Made by a program: the position numbers and the translations under genes. From Dryocola sp031988645 (GTDB lineage Bacteria; Pseudomonadota; Gammaproteobacteria; Enterobacterales; Enterobacteriaceae): 64,000 nt of DNA. The notes beneath the pieces are model-generated. The model was not told the DNA's origin, did not search any database, and saw only the letters and a program-made list of their open reading frames with translations. The stretch covers positions 496,001 through 560,000 of the forward strand of contig NZ_CP150452.1 in the NCBI RefSeq assembly GCF_051307045.1. The letters are read 5' to 3'. Below, piece after piece: positions 39,846 through 48,461 of this stretch (positions are counted from its first letter, which is position 1; each line of letters opens with the position of its first letter).

Positions 39846-39855
39846 TGGTTAACCA
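39846..39855. promoter_or_regulatory. TGGTNNACCA operator before uxuA (site 4)
   Basis: TGGTTAACCA followed by ATTT, i.e. the full right arm of the UxuR consensus. About 140 bp before uxuA. Confidence 0.65.
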
Positions 39856-39950
39856 ATTTGCATATCATGGTTGACATCGACGCCGTTCTGGCCGAACTTA
39901 ATGCGTATTACTCCGTTGTACGGTGAACGCTCCGGCAGGTCGACAGCGAT

Positions 39951-39960
39951 TGGTCAACCA
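39951..39960. promoter_or_regulatory. TGGTNNACCA operator next to uxuA (site 5)
   Basis: GATTGGTCAACCACAA, 33 bp before the uxuA start. Two sites about 105 bp apart (10 helical turns) would suit DNA looping. Confidence 0.65.
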
Positions 39961-39993
39961 CAACGATGCCATCGAAAGAAGAGGAAATAGCAG

Positions 39994-41178
39994 ATGAAAC
40001 AAACCTGGCGCTGGTACGGTCCTAACGATCCGGTAACGCTGTCAGACGTACGCCAGGCTGGCGCAACCGGCGTGGTGACGGCTTTACATCAGATTCCCAA
40101 CGGTGAAGTCTGGCCGGTTGAAGAGATCCTGAAACGCAAAGCCATTATTGAAGAGGCGGGCCTGGTGTGGTCGGTAGTGGAAAGCGTGCCGATCCACGAG
40201 GACATCAAAACCCATACCGGGCAGTACAGTCTGTGGATCAAAAACTACCAGCAGACCCTGCGCAACCTGGCGCAGTGCGGCATCTACACCGTTTGCTATA
40301 ACTTCATGCCGGTGCTGGACTGGACCCGCACCGACCTTGAATACGTGCTGCCGGACGGCTCAAAAGCCCTGCGCTTCGACCAGATTGAGTTCGCCGCTTT
40401 TGAACTACATATTCTGCGGCGCCAGGGGGCGGAAGCCGATTACACGGCGGAAGAGATCGAGCAGGCGAACGAGCGGTTCGCCACGATGAGCGACGCAGAC
40501 AAAGAGCGCCTGACCCGCAATATCATCGCCGGCCTGCCGGGCGCGGAAGAGGGCTACACCCTGGAGCAGTTCCGCAGCCATCTGGCGACCTACAAAGATA
40601 TCGACAAAGCGAAACTGCGCGACAATTTCGCCTGGTTCCTGCAGAGCATTATTCCGGTGGCGGAACAGGTCGGCTTACGTATGGCGGTTCATCCGGACGA
40701 TCCGCCGCGTCCTATCCTCGGCCTGCCGCGCATCGTCTCTACCGTTGAAGATATGCAGTGGATGGTGGACACCGTGAGCAGCATGGCGAACGGCTTCACC
40801 ATGTGCACCGGCTCCTACGGCGTGCGTGAGGACAACGATCTGGTTGATATGATCAAAAAGTTCGGCCCACGTATTTACTTCACCCATCTGCGCTCCACGC
40901 TGCGTGAAGAAAACCCAAAAACGTTCCACGAAGCCGCGCATCTGTACGGCGATGTGGACATGTATGAAGTGGTGAAAGCCATCGCTGAAGAAGAGCACCG
41001 CCGCAAAGCGGAAGGCAACGAAGATCCTATCCCGATGCGCCCGGATCACGGCCACCAGATGCTGGACGATCTGAAAAAGAAAACCAACCCCGGCTACTCG
41101 GCGATTGGTCGACTCAAAGGCCTGGCGGAAGTTCGCGGCGTCGAGCTGGCTATCCAGCGCGCTTTCTTCAGCAAATAA
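39994..41178 (+). CDS. uxuA: mannonate dehydratase UxuA
   Basis: A 394-aa enzyme converting D-mannonate to 2-keto-3-deoxygluconate, using a divalent metal. It begins MKQTWRWYGPNDPVTLSDVR, the family opening. Metal-site motifs are MAVHPDDPP and MRPDHGHQM. Strong AGAGGAAA ribosome site. First gene of the uxuA-uxuB-uxaC operon. Intact. Confidence 0.96.
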   Translation: MKQTWRWYGPNDPVTLSDVRQAGATGVVTALHQIPNGEVWPVEEILKRKAIIEEAGLVWSVVESVPIHEDIKTHTGQYSLWIKNYQQTLRNLAQCGIYTVCYNFMPVLDWTRTDLEYVLPDGSKALRFDQIEFAAFELHILRRQGAEADYTAEEIEQANERFATMSDADKERLTRNIIAGLPGAEEGYTLEQFRSHLATYKDIDKAKLRDNFAWFLQSIIPVAEQVGLRMAVHPDDPPRPILGLPRIVSTVEDMQWMVDTVSSMANGFTMCTGSYGVREDNDLVDMIKKFGPRIYFTHLRSTLREENPKTFHEAAHLYGDVDMYEVVKAIAEEEHRRKAEGNEDPIPMRPDHGHQMLDDLKKKTNPGYSAIGRLKGLAEVRGVELAIQRAFFSK

Positions 41179-41287
41179 CCATCCTCCGCATGGCGCAGCG
41201 CGCCATGCGGTTTCCCTTATTCAAGGTCACAGCCGCATTCTCGCCCCACAACCTGCGGGCGAAGACGTCGCACGACAGGAGTTTGCA

Positions 41288-42760
41288 ATGCAACAGAATA
41301 TCGCCACCGGCAAGGTATCCGTCGCCCGCCCGCAGCGGGACGGATCGCGTCTGGTATCCCGTATTGTTCATCTGGGCTGCGGCGCGTTTCACCGCGCGCA
41401 CCAGGCGCTCTTTACCCACCATCTGCTGGAGGAAAGCGACAGCGACTGGGGCATCTGCGAAGTTAACCTGATGCCGGGCAACGACGCGCGCCTGATTGAG
41501 AACCTGAAAGCGCAAAATCTGCTGTATACCGTCGCAGAGCGCGGCGCGGAAAGCACCGAGCTGAAAATCATCGGTTCCATGACGGAAGCGCTGCACCCGG
41601 AATTCGACGGCCACGAAGGCATCCTGAAGGCGATGGCGCGCCCGGAAACCGCCATTGTCTCGCTCACCGTGACCGAAAAAGGCTATTGCACCGATGCCGC
41701 CAGCGGCGAGCTGGATTTAAACAATCCGCTGATTAAAAACGATCTTGCCCAGCCGCAGCAGCCAAAATCGGCTGTCGGCTATATCGTCGAGGCGCTGAGC
41801 ATGCGCCGTGCGCAGGGTCTGAAAGCCTTTACCGTGCTTTCCTGCGATAACGTGCGCGAAAACGGCCACGTGGCGAAAGCCGCCGTACTCGGGCTGGCGA
41901 AGGCGCGCGACGCCGGGCTGGCCGCATGGATCGCTGAAAATGTCACCTTCCCGTGCACCATGGTCGACCGCATTGTCCCGGCGGCGACGGAAGAAACGCT
42001 GCGGCTGGTGGCCGGGCAGTTGGGCGTCTATGACCCCTGCGCTATCGCCTGCGAGCCGTTCCGCCAGTGGGTGATTGAAGATAACTTCGTCAACGGCCGC
42101 GCGGCCTGGGATAAGGTCGGCGCCCGGTTTGTGGCGGACGTGGTGCCTTTTGAGATGATGAAGCTACGTATGCTCAACGGCAGCCACTCTTTCCTGGCTT
42201 ATCTGGGCTATCTCGGCGGCTATGACACCATCGCGGATACCATGACCAATGCCGCCTGCCGCAAAGCGGCGCTCGCGCTGATGCTCAAAGAGCAGGCGCC
42301 GACGCTCTCAATGCCGGAAGGCACCGATCTGGAAGGGTACGCCAACCTGTTGATCGCGCGCTTCACCAATCCGTCGCTCAAGCACCGCACCTGGCAGATC
42401 GCGATGGACGGTAGCCAGAAACTGCCGCAGCGCCTGCTGGATCCGGTTCGCCTGCATCTGCAGCAGGGCAATGATTATCGCCACCTGGCGCTGGGCGTGG
42501 CGGGCTGGATGCGCTACGTAAGCGGCGTGGATGAACAGGGGAACGCCATTGATGTGGTTGACCCGCTGGCCGCGCATTACCAGGCCATCCATCAGCAGTA
42601 TCAGAAACCGGAAGAGCGCGTGCGCGCCCTGCTGGCGATTGAATCCATCTTTGGCAGCGACCTGCCGGGCAACAGCGAGTTCGTACAGGCCGTGACCGAG
42701 GCTTATCAGCAGTTGTTGCAGCACGGCGCGCGTGCGGCGGTTGCGGCGCTGAACGATTAA
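41288..42760 (+). CDS. uxuB: fructuronate reductase UxuB
   Basis: A 490-aa NAD-dependent mannitol-dehydrogenase-family enzyme reducing D-fructuronate to D-mannonate. The Rossmann-fold start is SRIVHLGCGAFHRAHQALF, and the catalytic Lys/His region is FEMMKLRMLNGSHSFLAYLG. I chose the ATG at 41288 by family match. The longer frame from 41105 lies within uxuA. 11 bp before uxaC copy 2. Confidence 0.95.
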   Translation: MQQNIATGKVSVARPQRDGSRLVSRIVHLGCGAFHRAHQALFTHHLLEESDSDWGICEVNLMPGNDARLIENLKAQNLLYTVAERGAESTELKIIGSMTEALHPEFDGHEGILKAMARPETAIVSLTVTEKGYCTDAASGELDLNNPLIKNDLAQPQQPKSAVGYIVEALSMRRAQGLKAFTVLSCDNVRENGHVAKAAVLGLAKARDAGLAAWIAENVTFPCTMVDRIVPAATEETLRLVAGQLGVYDPCAIACEPFRQWVIEDNFVNGRAAWDKVGARFVADVVPFEMMKLRMLNGSHSFLAYLGYLGGYDTIADTMTNAACRKAALALMLKEQAPTLSMPEGTDLEGYANLLIARFTNPSLKHRTWQIAMDGSQKLPQRLLDPVRLHLQQGNDYRHLALGVAGWMRYVSGVDEQGNAIDVVDPLAAHYQAIHQQYQKPEERVRALLAIESIFGSDLPGNSEFVQAVTEAYQQLLQHGARAAVAALND

Positions 42761-42771
42761 GGAGAAGAGCA

Positions 42772-44184
42772 ATGACGGCATTTATGACGGAAGATTTTTT
42801 GCTGAAAAACGACATCGCCCGCACGCTGTACCACAGGTACGCGGCGGATATGCCGATTTATGATTTCCACTGCCATCTGAACCCAAAGGAGATAGCGGAA
42901 GACCGCCGTTTCGATAACCTGGGGCAGATCTGGCTGGAAGGCGATCACTATAAGTGGCGGGCGCTGCGCAGCGCGGGCGTGGAAGAGTCGCTGATTACCG
43001 GCAAAGACGCCAGCGACTATGAGAAGTATATGGCGTGGGCAAACACGGTGCCGAAAACCCTGGGCAACCCGCTTTACCACTGGACGCACCTTGAGCTGCG
43101 CCGCCCGTTCGGCATCACCGGCACGCTGTTCGGCCCGCATACCGCCGACGGCATCTGGAAACAGTGCAATGAAAAACTGGCTACGCCTGAGTTCTCCGCC
43201 CGCGGCATCATGCGCCAGATGAACGTGCGCATGGTGGGCACGACTGACGATCCGGTTGATTCTCTGGAATACCACCGTCAGATTGCCGCCGATGACAGCA
43301 TCGACATAGAAGTCGCGCCGAGCTGGCGTCCGGATAAAGCTTTTAAAATAGAGCTGGACGGCTTTGTTGATTACCTGGCCAAGCTGGAAGCGGCGGCGGA
43401 TATAAGCATTACCCGCTTTGACGACCTGCGCCAGGCGCTCGGCCGTCGCCTGGATCACTTTGCCGCCTGCGGCTGCCGCGCCGCCGATCACGGCATTGAA
43501 ACGCTGCGCTTTGCGCCGGTGCCTGACGACGCGCGGCTCGACGCCATCCTTGGCAAACGCCTGCGGGGAGAGGCGCTGAGCGAGCCTGAAATCGCCCAGT
43601 TCTCCACCGCCGTGCTGGTCTGGCTGGGCCGTCAGTACGCGGCGCGCGGCTGGGTGATGCAGCTGCACATCGGCGCGATCCGCAACAATAATACCCGTAT
43701 GTTCCGCCTGCTGGGGCCGGACAGCGGCTTTGACTCCATCGGCGACAATAAAATCAGCTGGGCGCTCTCCCGCCTGCTCGACAGCATGGATATTACCGAC
43801 GAGCTGCCGAAAACGATCCTCTACTGCCTGAATCCGGGGGATAACGAAGTGCTGGCGACGATGATCGGCAACTTCCAGGGGCCGAATGTTGCCGGCAAGG
43901 TGCAGTTCGGCTCCGGCTGGTGGTTCAACGATCAGAAAGACGGCATGCTGCGCCAGCTGGAACAGCTCTCGCAGATGGGCCTGCTAAGCCAGTTTGTCGG
44001 TATGCTGACCGACTCCCGCAGCTTCCTCTCTTATACGCGCCACGAGTATTTCCGACGTATTCTCTGCAACCTGATCGGCCAGTGGGCGCAGGACGGGGAG
44101 ATCCCGGATGACGAGGCGATGCTGAGCCGTATGGTGCAGGATATCTGCTTTAATAACGCCCAGCGTTACTTCACGACAAAATAA
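42772..44184 (+). CDS. uxaC: glucuronate isomerase UxaC, copy 2 (intact)
   Basis: A 470-aa second UxaC. It shares with copy 1 the opening MTEDFLL, the metal-binding DFHCH, PLYHWTHLELRRPFGITG and the end region VGMLTDSRSFLSYTRHEYF, but diverges clearly elsewhere, so it is an old paralogue and not a recent duplicate. It lies directly after uxuB with a GGAGAAG ribosome site, giving this operon its own isomerase. Its TGGGCCTGCT at the position matching the copy 1 break is in frame, which shows the expected base count for copy 1. Confidence 0.96.
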   Translation: MTAFMTEDFLLKNDIARTLYHRYAADMPIYDFHCHLNPKEIAEDRRFDNLGQIWLEGDHYKWRALRSAGVEESLITGKDASDYEKYMAWANTVPKTLGNPLYHWTHLELRRPFGITGTLFGPHTADGIWKQCNEKLATPEFSARGIMRQMNVRMVGTTDDPVDSLEYHRQIAADDSIDIEVAPSWRPDKAFKIELDGFVDYLAKLEAAADISITRFDDLRQALGRRLDHFAACGCRAADHGIETLRFAPVPDDARLDAILGKRLRGEALSEPEIAQFSTAVLVWLGRQYAARGWVMQLHIGAIRNNNTRMFRLLGPDSGFDSIGDNKISWALSRLLDSMDITDELPKTILYCLNPGDNEVLATMIGNFQGPNVAGKVQFGSGWWFNDQKDGMLRQLEQLSQMGLLSQFVGMLTDSRSFLSYTRHEYFRRILCNLIGQWAQDGEIPDDEAMLSRMVQDICFNNAQRYFTTK

Positions 44185-44406
44185 GTTTTACCGGGATTTC
44201 ACGCCTGGGCCTGCGCGGCGACAGAAGGGGTAAACAGCCGTTCTGTCGCTGCTTCGCTTGAAAAAAACAAGCTAAATTAAAGACTTAATTGCATCGGTCT
44301 GCTTTCGCTTAGCCTGAGAGCTAATCACTTTCGCCTCTCTTATGGTATAGTTTGGATTGCCTCCGGTATGGCGGAGCTAATCCAGAAAAGTGAAATCAAA
44401 ATCACC

Positions 44407-45172
44407 ATGAAACAGGCCACATCCCAGCAGCGCCCCTACCAGGAAGTGGGCATGATGCTGCGCTCGATGATCGTTGATAAAAAATACGCCATGGGCGCGC
44501 GTCTTCCGCCGGAGCGTGAAATCGCCGATATGCTGGACGTCAGCAGAACCGTGGTGCGCGAAGCGCTGATTATGCTGGAAATCGAAGGCATCGTAGAAGT
44601 GCGCAGAGGCGCCGGCATTTATGTGGTGCGCATTCCCGGCAATGATGAAGAGCAAAGCGAAGAGAACGGCGTCAGCCAGTGCAACGATGCCGGGCCTTTT
44701 GAACTCCTGCAGGCCCGTCAGCTGCTGGAAAGCAATATCGCTGAATTTGCCGCGTTGCAGGGCCACCCGCGACGACATCATTAAAATGCGCCGCGCGCTG
44801 CAGATTCAGGAGCAGGATCTGGTTTCCGACGATCACGAAGTCGGCGATATGCAGTTTCACCTGGCCATTGCCGAAGCGACCCATAACAGCATGCTGGTGG
44901 AGCTGTTTAAGCAATCCTGGGAGTGGCGCGTCAACAACCCAATGTGGATCCAGCTGCACCGCCATCTGAAAGATACCCAGTACCGCAAAGAGTGGCTCGT
45001 CGACCATAAGCAGATCCTCGCCGCGCTGATCAAAAAAGATGCCCGCGCGGCGAAACTGGCGATGTGGCAGCACCTTGAAAACGTTAAGCTGCGGCTGCTG
45101 GAGCTTTCCGACGTGGATGATATTAACTTCGACGGCTACCTGTTCGAGTCCTGGCCACTACACGAAGCCTGA
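44407..45172 (+). CDS. uxuR: GntR/FadR-family repressor UxuR, frameshifted at a GGCC tract
   Basis: UxuR represses the uxu/uid genes until fructuronate accumulates. The start MKQATSQQRPYQEVGMM matches the family. The winged HTH is at residues 12-75 (LPPEREIADMLDVSRTVVRE). The frame breaks after AEFAALQ and resumes ATRDDIIKMRRALQ. The cause is one extra G in GGGCC at 44760-44764. Corrected length is 254 aa, with the FCD effector domain (DMQFHLAIAEATHN, KDARAAKLAMWQHL). A weak operator-like half-site (TGGTATAGTT, 44343-44352) lies upstream, suggesting autoregulation. Confidence 0.92.
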
Positions 45173-45182
45173 TATTCCATTA

Positions 45183-45211
45183 AAAAAGGTCATCCGCGGA
45201 TGGCCTTTTTT
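45183..45211 (+). terminator. uxuR terminator
   Basis: AAAAGGTCATCC, loop GC, GGATGGCCTTTTTT just after the uxuR stop. Strong stem and T-run. Confidence 0.88.
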
Positions 45212-45336
45212 ACGGCTTTTCTCTGTGGCCGGGCGGTTATATGCCGTTGTGAAATTTAAATAAATCGGACATGTAATGCCCGGTTTATATGTTAAGTTTC
45301 ACCTTCTGAACAGGAAGAGAAATCAAGGATGAATTC

Positions 45337-45795
45337 ATGAGAAAGCAAAAGGGACGCTGCCCTATGCGTAAATCAGCTAAAGCCCTCAGCGCCGTGGCGG
45401 TGTTTGTTGTGCTTGCAGCCGTGTTTATCTGCGCCTGGCCTTATATCGAAATGGAGTTTGCCGGCAGCGCAAGCTATACCGAGCAGGATAAGCGGGAATA
45501 TAATTTTTATACTCCCGATATCCTGAAAAATATGCCGCGTATTTCCAAACGTTATGACTTCGATTTTGCGAATATCACGGGGCCGGCAAAACATGTGAAC
45601 GCCGTGAAGTTTTATGGCACCGATGATACGAGTAAAATCGCGGCCTGGCTGACTTCCAGCGGCTACGAAAAGCAGGCCGAATGCAATTTAAATTCGACAT
45701 GCTGGCGGGGCACAGATCCCCGGGAAACCGTTTATGTCGGAATATTGACCGGGGAGAAAACGGTGATTGTGCAGGTTGTTTATGATTTCCTGTAA
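45337..45795 (+). CDS. small membrane-anchored protein of unknown function, paralogue A
   Basis: A 152-aa protein with an N-terminal hydrophobic segment (AVAVFVVLAAVFICAWPYI) that should anchor or export it. A polar domain follows with KREYNFYTPDILKNMPRISK and a C-terminal beta-rich part with two cysteines (ECNLNSTCWRG). AAGGA precedes the start. I do not recognise the family. A 179-bp stretch is nearly identical to the next gene. Confidence 0.65.
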   Translation: MRKQKGRCPMRKSAKALSAVAVFVVLAAVFICAWPYIEMEFAGSASYTEQDKREYNFYTPDILKNMPRISKRYDFDFANITGPAKHVNAVKFYGTDDTSKIAAWLTSSGYEKQAECNLNSTCWRGTDPRETVYVGILTGEKTVIVQVVYDFL

Positions 45796-46204
45796 CAATA
45801 AGCTCATTGCCACCGGCGTACTGCTTGCAGCCGTGCTTATCTGCGCCTGGCCTTATATCGAAATGGAGTTTGCCGGCAGCGCAAGCTATACCGAGCAGGA
45901 TAAGCGGGAATATAATTTTTATACTCCCGATATCCTGAAAAATATGCCGCGCATTTCCAATCGTTATGACTTCGATTTTGCGAATATCACGGGGCCGGCA
46001 GCGCAGGTATATGCGGTGAAATTCTATGGGATCGAGGAGACAAGTAAGATTGACGGTTATCTGACGTCAATGGGCTACCAACGGCAGGGCACCTGCAATA
46101 TTGATAATGTGTGCTGGCAAGGCACGGACCCGGCAGAAACCGTAATGGTAAGAGCCTTAAAAAGCGAAAAGGGCGTAGCCGTACAGGTTGTTTATAAATT
46201 TTAA
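45782..46204 (+). CDS. small membrane-anchored protein of unknown function, paralogue B
   Basis: A 140-aa paralogue of the preceding gene, starting inside its 3' end (14-base overlap). Same layout: hydrophobic anchor (LIATGVLLAAVLICAWPYI), KREYNFYTPDILKNMPRISN, then a diverged C-terminal domain with TCNIDNVCWQG. No separate promoter is obvious, so it is co-transcribed with A. Confidence 0.65.
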   Translation: MISCNNKLIATGVLLAAVLICAWPYIEMEFAGSASYTEQDKREYNFYTPDILKNMPRISNRYDFDFANITGPAAQVYAVKFYGIEETSKIDGYLTSMGYQRQGTCNIDNVCWQGTDPAETVMVRALKSEKGVAVQVVYKF

Positions 46205-46372
46205 TAACAAAGCCGGTAGTTCTGCGACTGCCTCGTGAGTTTCACCTTCCCGCCCCGGCAGGAAGTTCCCGTCAGTTAAGCGATACAGGCCACAGATCGC
46301 GGCTTTTACGCCCGCATGAACCAGATCCGAACCATACTTATTGCTGGCAAAACACGATAAGCAGGCCCTCTT

Positions 46373-46846
46373 ATGGCTAAGAACACTGTCTGTATCTGGT
46401 ACGATCATGATGCGGAAGACGCCGCTCGTTTCTACGCCGCAACCTTTCCGGACAGCAGCGTCGGCGCCGTTATTCCTGCGCCCGGCGACTATCCGGACGG
46501 CAAAGCCGGCGACACAATCGTTGTTGAGTTTGTGGTGGCGGGCGTGCCCTGTATCGGCCTCAACGGCGGGCCGCATTTCAAACACAGCGAGGCCTTTTCC
46601 TTTCAGATAGCCACCGACGATCAGCAAGAAACGGACCGCTACTGGAACGCTATCGTCGGCAACGGCGGCCAGGAAAGCGAATGCGGCTGGTGCAAAGATA
46701 AATGGGGTGTGAGCTGGCAAATCACTCCGCGCATACTGACCGCAGCCCTGGCAACGGGCGGCGACACCGCCAGGCGCGCGTTTGAGGCGATGATGTCGAT
46801 GAAGAAAATTGACGTTGCCGCAATCGATGCGGCGATACGCGGCTGA
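46373..46846 (+). CDS. VOC-family (PhnB-like) protein
   Basis: A 157-aa vicinal-oxygen-chelate fold protein of the PhnB / '3-demethylubiquinone-9 methyltransferase-like' group. It has NTVCIWYDHDAEDAARFYAA, VVAGVPCIGLNGGPHFKHSE and SFQIATDD, then CGWCKDKWGVSWQITP. Exact enzyme activity unknown. Not a true methyltransferase despite the common database name. Confidence 0.85.
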   Translation: MAKNTVCIWYDHDAEDAARFYAATFPDSSVGAVIPAPGDYPDGKAGDTIVVEFVVAGVPCIGLNGGPHFKHSEAFSFQIATDDQQETDRYWNAIVGNGGQESECGWCKDKWGVSWQITPRILTAALATGGDTARRAFEAMMSMKKIDVAAIDAAIRG

Positions 46847-46864
46847 TGATCCGAAAGGCAGGAC

Positions 46865-46895
46865 GGTGGATGGCGCCGGCGCGTATCCCCTCTAC
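46865..46895. repeat. REP-like element between the VOC and DUF1294 genes
   Basis: GGTGGATGGCGCCGGCGCG followed by TATCCCCTCTAC resembles the REP units elsewhere in the window. It sits in the 45-bp gap between two convergent genes. Confidence 0.5.
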
Positions 46896-47245
46896 AATGC
46901 AGGCCACGCGTGGTGAGGCAGCCCATACGCCGCCGCCAGCACAACCGCCAGATTCAGCACCACGCTGATGGCGAAGTAAGTTCTGAACGGCTGCTTTTGC
47001 GTTTTATGGCGAAATACTTGCTGACCGACAATGGCGCCGGGCCAGCCGCCCACAAAACCAAATACCAGCAAGGTGAGTTCCGGTATTCGCCGCCAGGCTT
47101 TACGGGCCGCCAGCTTATCCAGTCCATAAATCCCCGCCGTGAGCAGGTTCACAGACATTAGCCACATCGCAAACGGGCGGGGCAGAAATGCGCAGCCGAT
47201 AGCCGCTAATACCAAAAGCAAATAACAGAAGCGGTTTAAATTCAT
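46892..47245 (-). CDS. DUF1294-family membrane protein
   Basis: A 117-aa membrane protein with four predicted helices. It carries the DUF1294 signature GLDKLAARKAWRRIPELTLL followed by FVGGWPGAIVGQQVFRHKTQ. Function unknown. Intact. Confidence 0.85.
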   Translation of the reverse strand: MNLNRFCYLLLVLAAIGCAFLPRPFAMWLMSVNLLTAGIYGLDKLAARKAWRRIPELTLLVFGFVGGWPGAIVGQQVFRHKTQKQPFRTYFAISVVLNLAVVLAAAYGLPHHAWPAL

Positions 47246-47307
47246 ATAGTTAGTTACAGTCGGAAGAGAGGCGCAATTATACCCGATATTTTAAAATTAA
47301 CATGTAT

Positions 47308-47785
47308 TTACTTCGCCTCTTGCGCCGGAATAACTTTTCTTGCAGAAGTGCGATAACGTAAATACAGGTTGTTGAGTATAAGCGCCGAGCCGGTGATACA
47401 TGCTCCGGCAATTTCTGAATAGCCAGGCTCTACGCCTGCCATCGCTGAAATTGAAAAAGCGGTAATGGGAACAATATCCATAAATAATACGCCATTGAGC
47501 GGCGTCAGGATTTTATTGCCTGCGTTCCAGCAAAGGATGCCAATAAAGCTGGCGATAATGGATGTGTAAATAATCTGCGGGCTAACGAAAAGTAAATCAG
47601 AGGCTGAGGGGACAGGGACCCAACCGCAGGCGTAAATAAGTGCGTTCAGCAACAGTATGCTTGTCATCCCGAGGGCGGTCGTAAGCGTAGTATATTTTAA
47701 AGGGGACCAGTGAGGAAAATACGAAGCGCCTACCGTGTAAATAACCCAGCACGGTGCGCCGGCGCATCCGGACCAGCTAAGCCAC
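47308..47785 (-). pseudogene. 3' half of a DMT-superfamily (EamA) transporter
   Basis: Reads from WLSWSGCAGAPCWVIYTVGA, through YFPHWSPLKYTTLTTALGMT and FIGILCWNAGNKILTPLNGV, to the stop at 47308. This is the second EamA repeat of a 10-helix drug/metabolite transporter. The first repeat and any start in family position are missing. The frame runs back into sequence that, on the other strand, is the C-terminal half of a LysR gene. A Met at 47667 could start a short product, but the fold would be incomplete. Confidence 0.8.
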
Positions 47786-48121
47786 TTTAGCTGCCTTGGG
47801 ATCTCATACTGGATTCATCAGGACCGCTGGGAATTGCTGGGGCCGAACGGTGAGATTTTTAAGGCCGCGGTTAAAGGGCGTTTTATGTCAAACCAGGGCA
47901 ATGCGCTGAGGATCGCGGCGCTGCATGGCTGCGGCATTGTGCTGCAGCCTGAATCCGTACTCAGGGATGATATCGCGCAGGGTCGGCTGGTGGCTGTATT
48001 ACCCGAATGGTCATATAAACCTACCCCCATGTACCTCATTTATCCGCAGGATAGCCGCCCGTCGGCAAAATTGCGCAGCGTTATCGATTACCTCGTAGCC
48101 CGCCTGGGCGCTGAAAACTAA
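47785..48121 (+). pseudogene. 3' part of a LysR-family regulator
   Basis: Reads CLGISYWIHQDRWELLGPNG and onward through GCGIVLQPESVLRDDIAQGR and PMYLIYPQDSRPSAKLRSVI to the stop at 48121. This is the last third of a LysR effector domain; the HTH and linker are absent. It abuts the truncated DMT gene head to head. Divergent LysR/DMT pairs are common, so one deletion took the shared promoter and both 5' ends. Confidence 0.8.
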
Positions 48122-48461
48122 AAAGTATTTAAGGCGCCGTCGGGCTACCGGAGCCGGGCGCTTGCCGCAGACAGCCCGTCGCAAAACGGCAATGCTCCTG
48201 CGGCCCGTTTTGGTCTTTATCAGCCACGCCTCCAGCCGCTAAATGTGGCGAACCTCACGTAATAAGCCTCGCTCCGTAAGGATGAATTCCTGCCGTGGGC
48301 CTTGGCAGGGCCGCGTTAGCTCCCGCTTGTCATTAAATTGATGCGTCTGCCGCATCAATACATGCGGGAAATGCACTTATCCAGGCGGCGTAAATATCGC
48401 ACTCTCATGGTTGATTAAAGGTTAATAAAACTAAAAATTATTGTTAATTATGGAGGGCGAT
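48122..48461. other. non-coding stretch before the CitA-like gene
   Basis: 340 bp without a supportable gene. It holds a perfect 9-bp inverted repeat, ATTGATGCG (48337-48345) and CGCATCAAT (48351-48359), about 100 bp before the transporter start and a plausible operator. AT-rich promoter-like sequence (48410-48450) follows. Confidence 0.5.

Noticed and set aside
42757..43668. 303-aa minus-strand ORF opposite uxaC copy 2
   Set aside because: Antisense shadow; the plus strand is an intact UxaC.
45337..46204. Assembly duplication artefact for the paralogous pair
   Set aside because: Outside the shared 179-bp block the two genes differ widely in both N-terminal and C-terminal sequence, so they are true paralogues.
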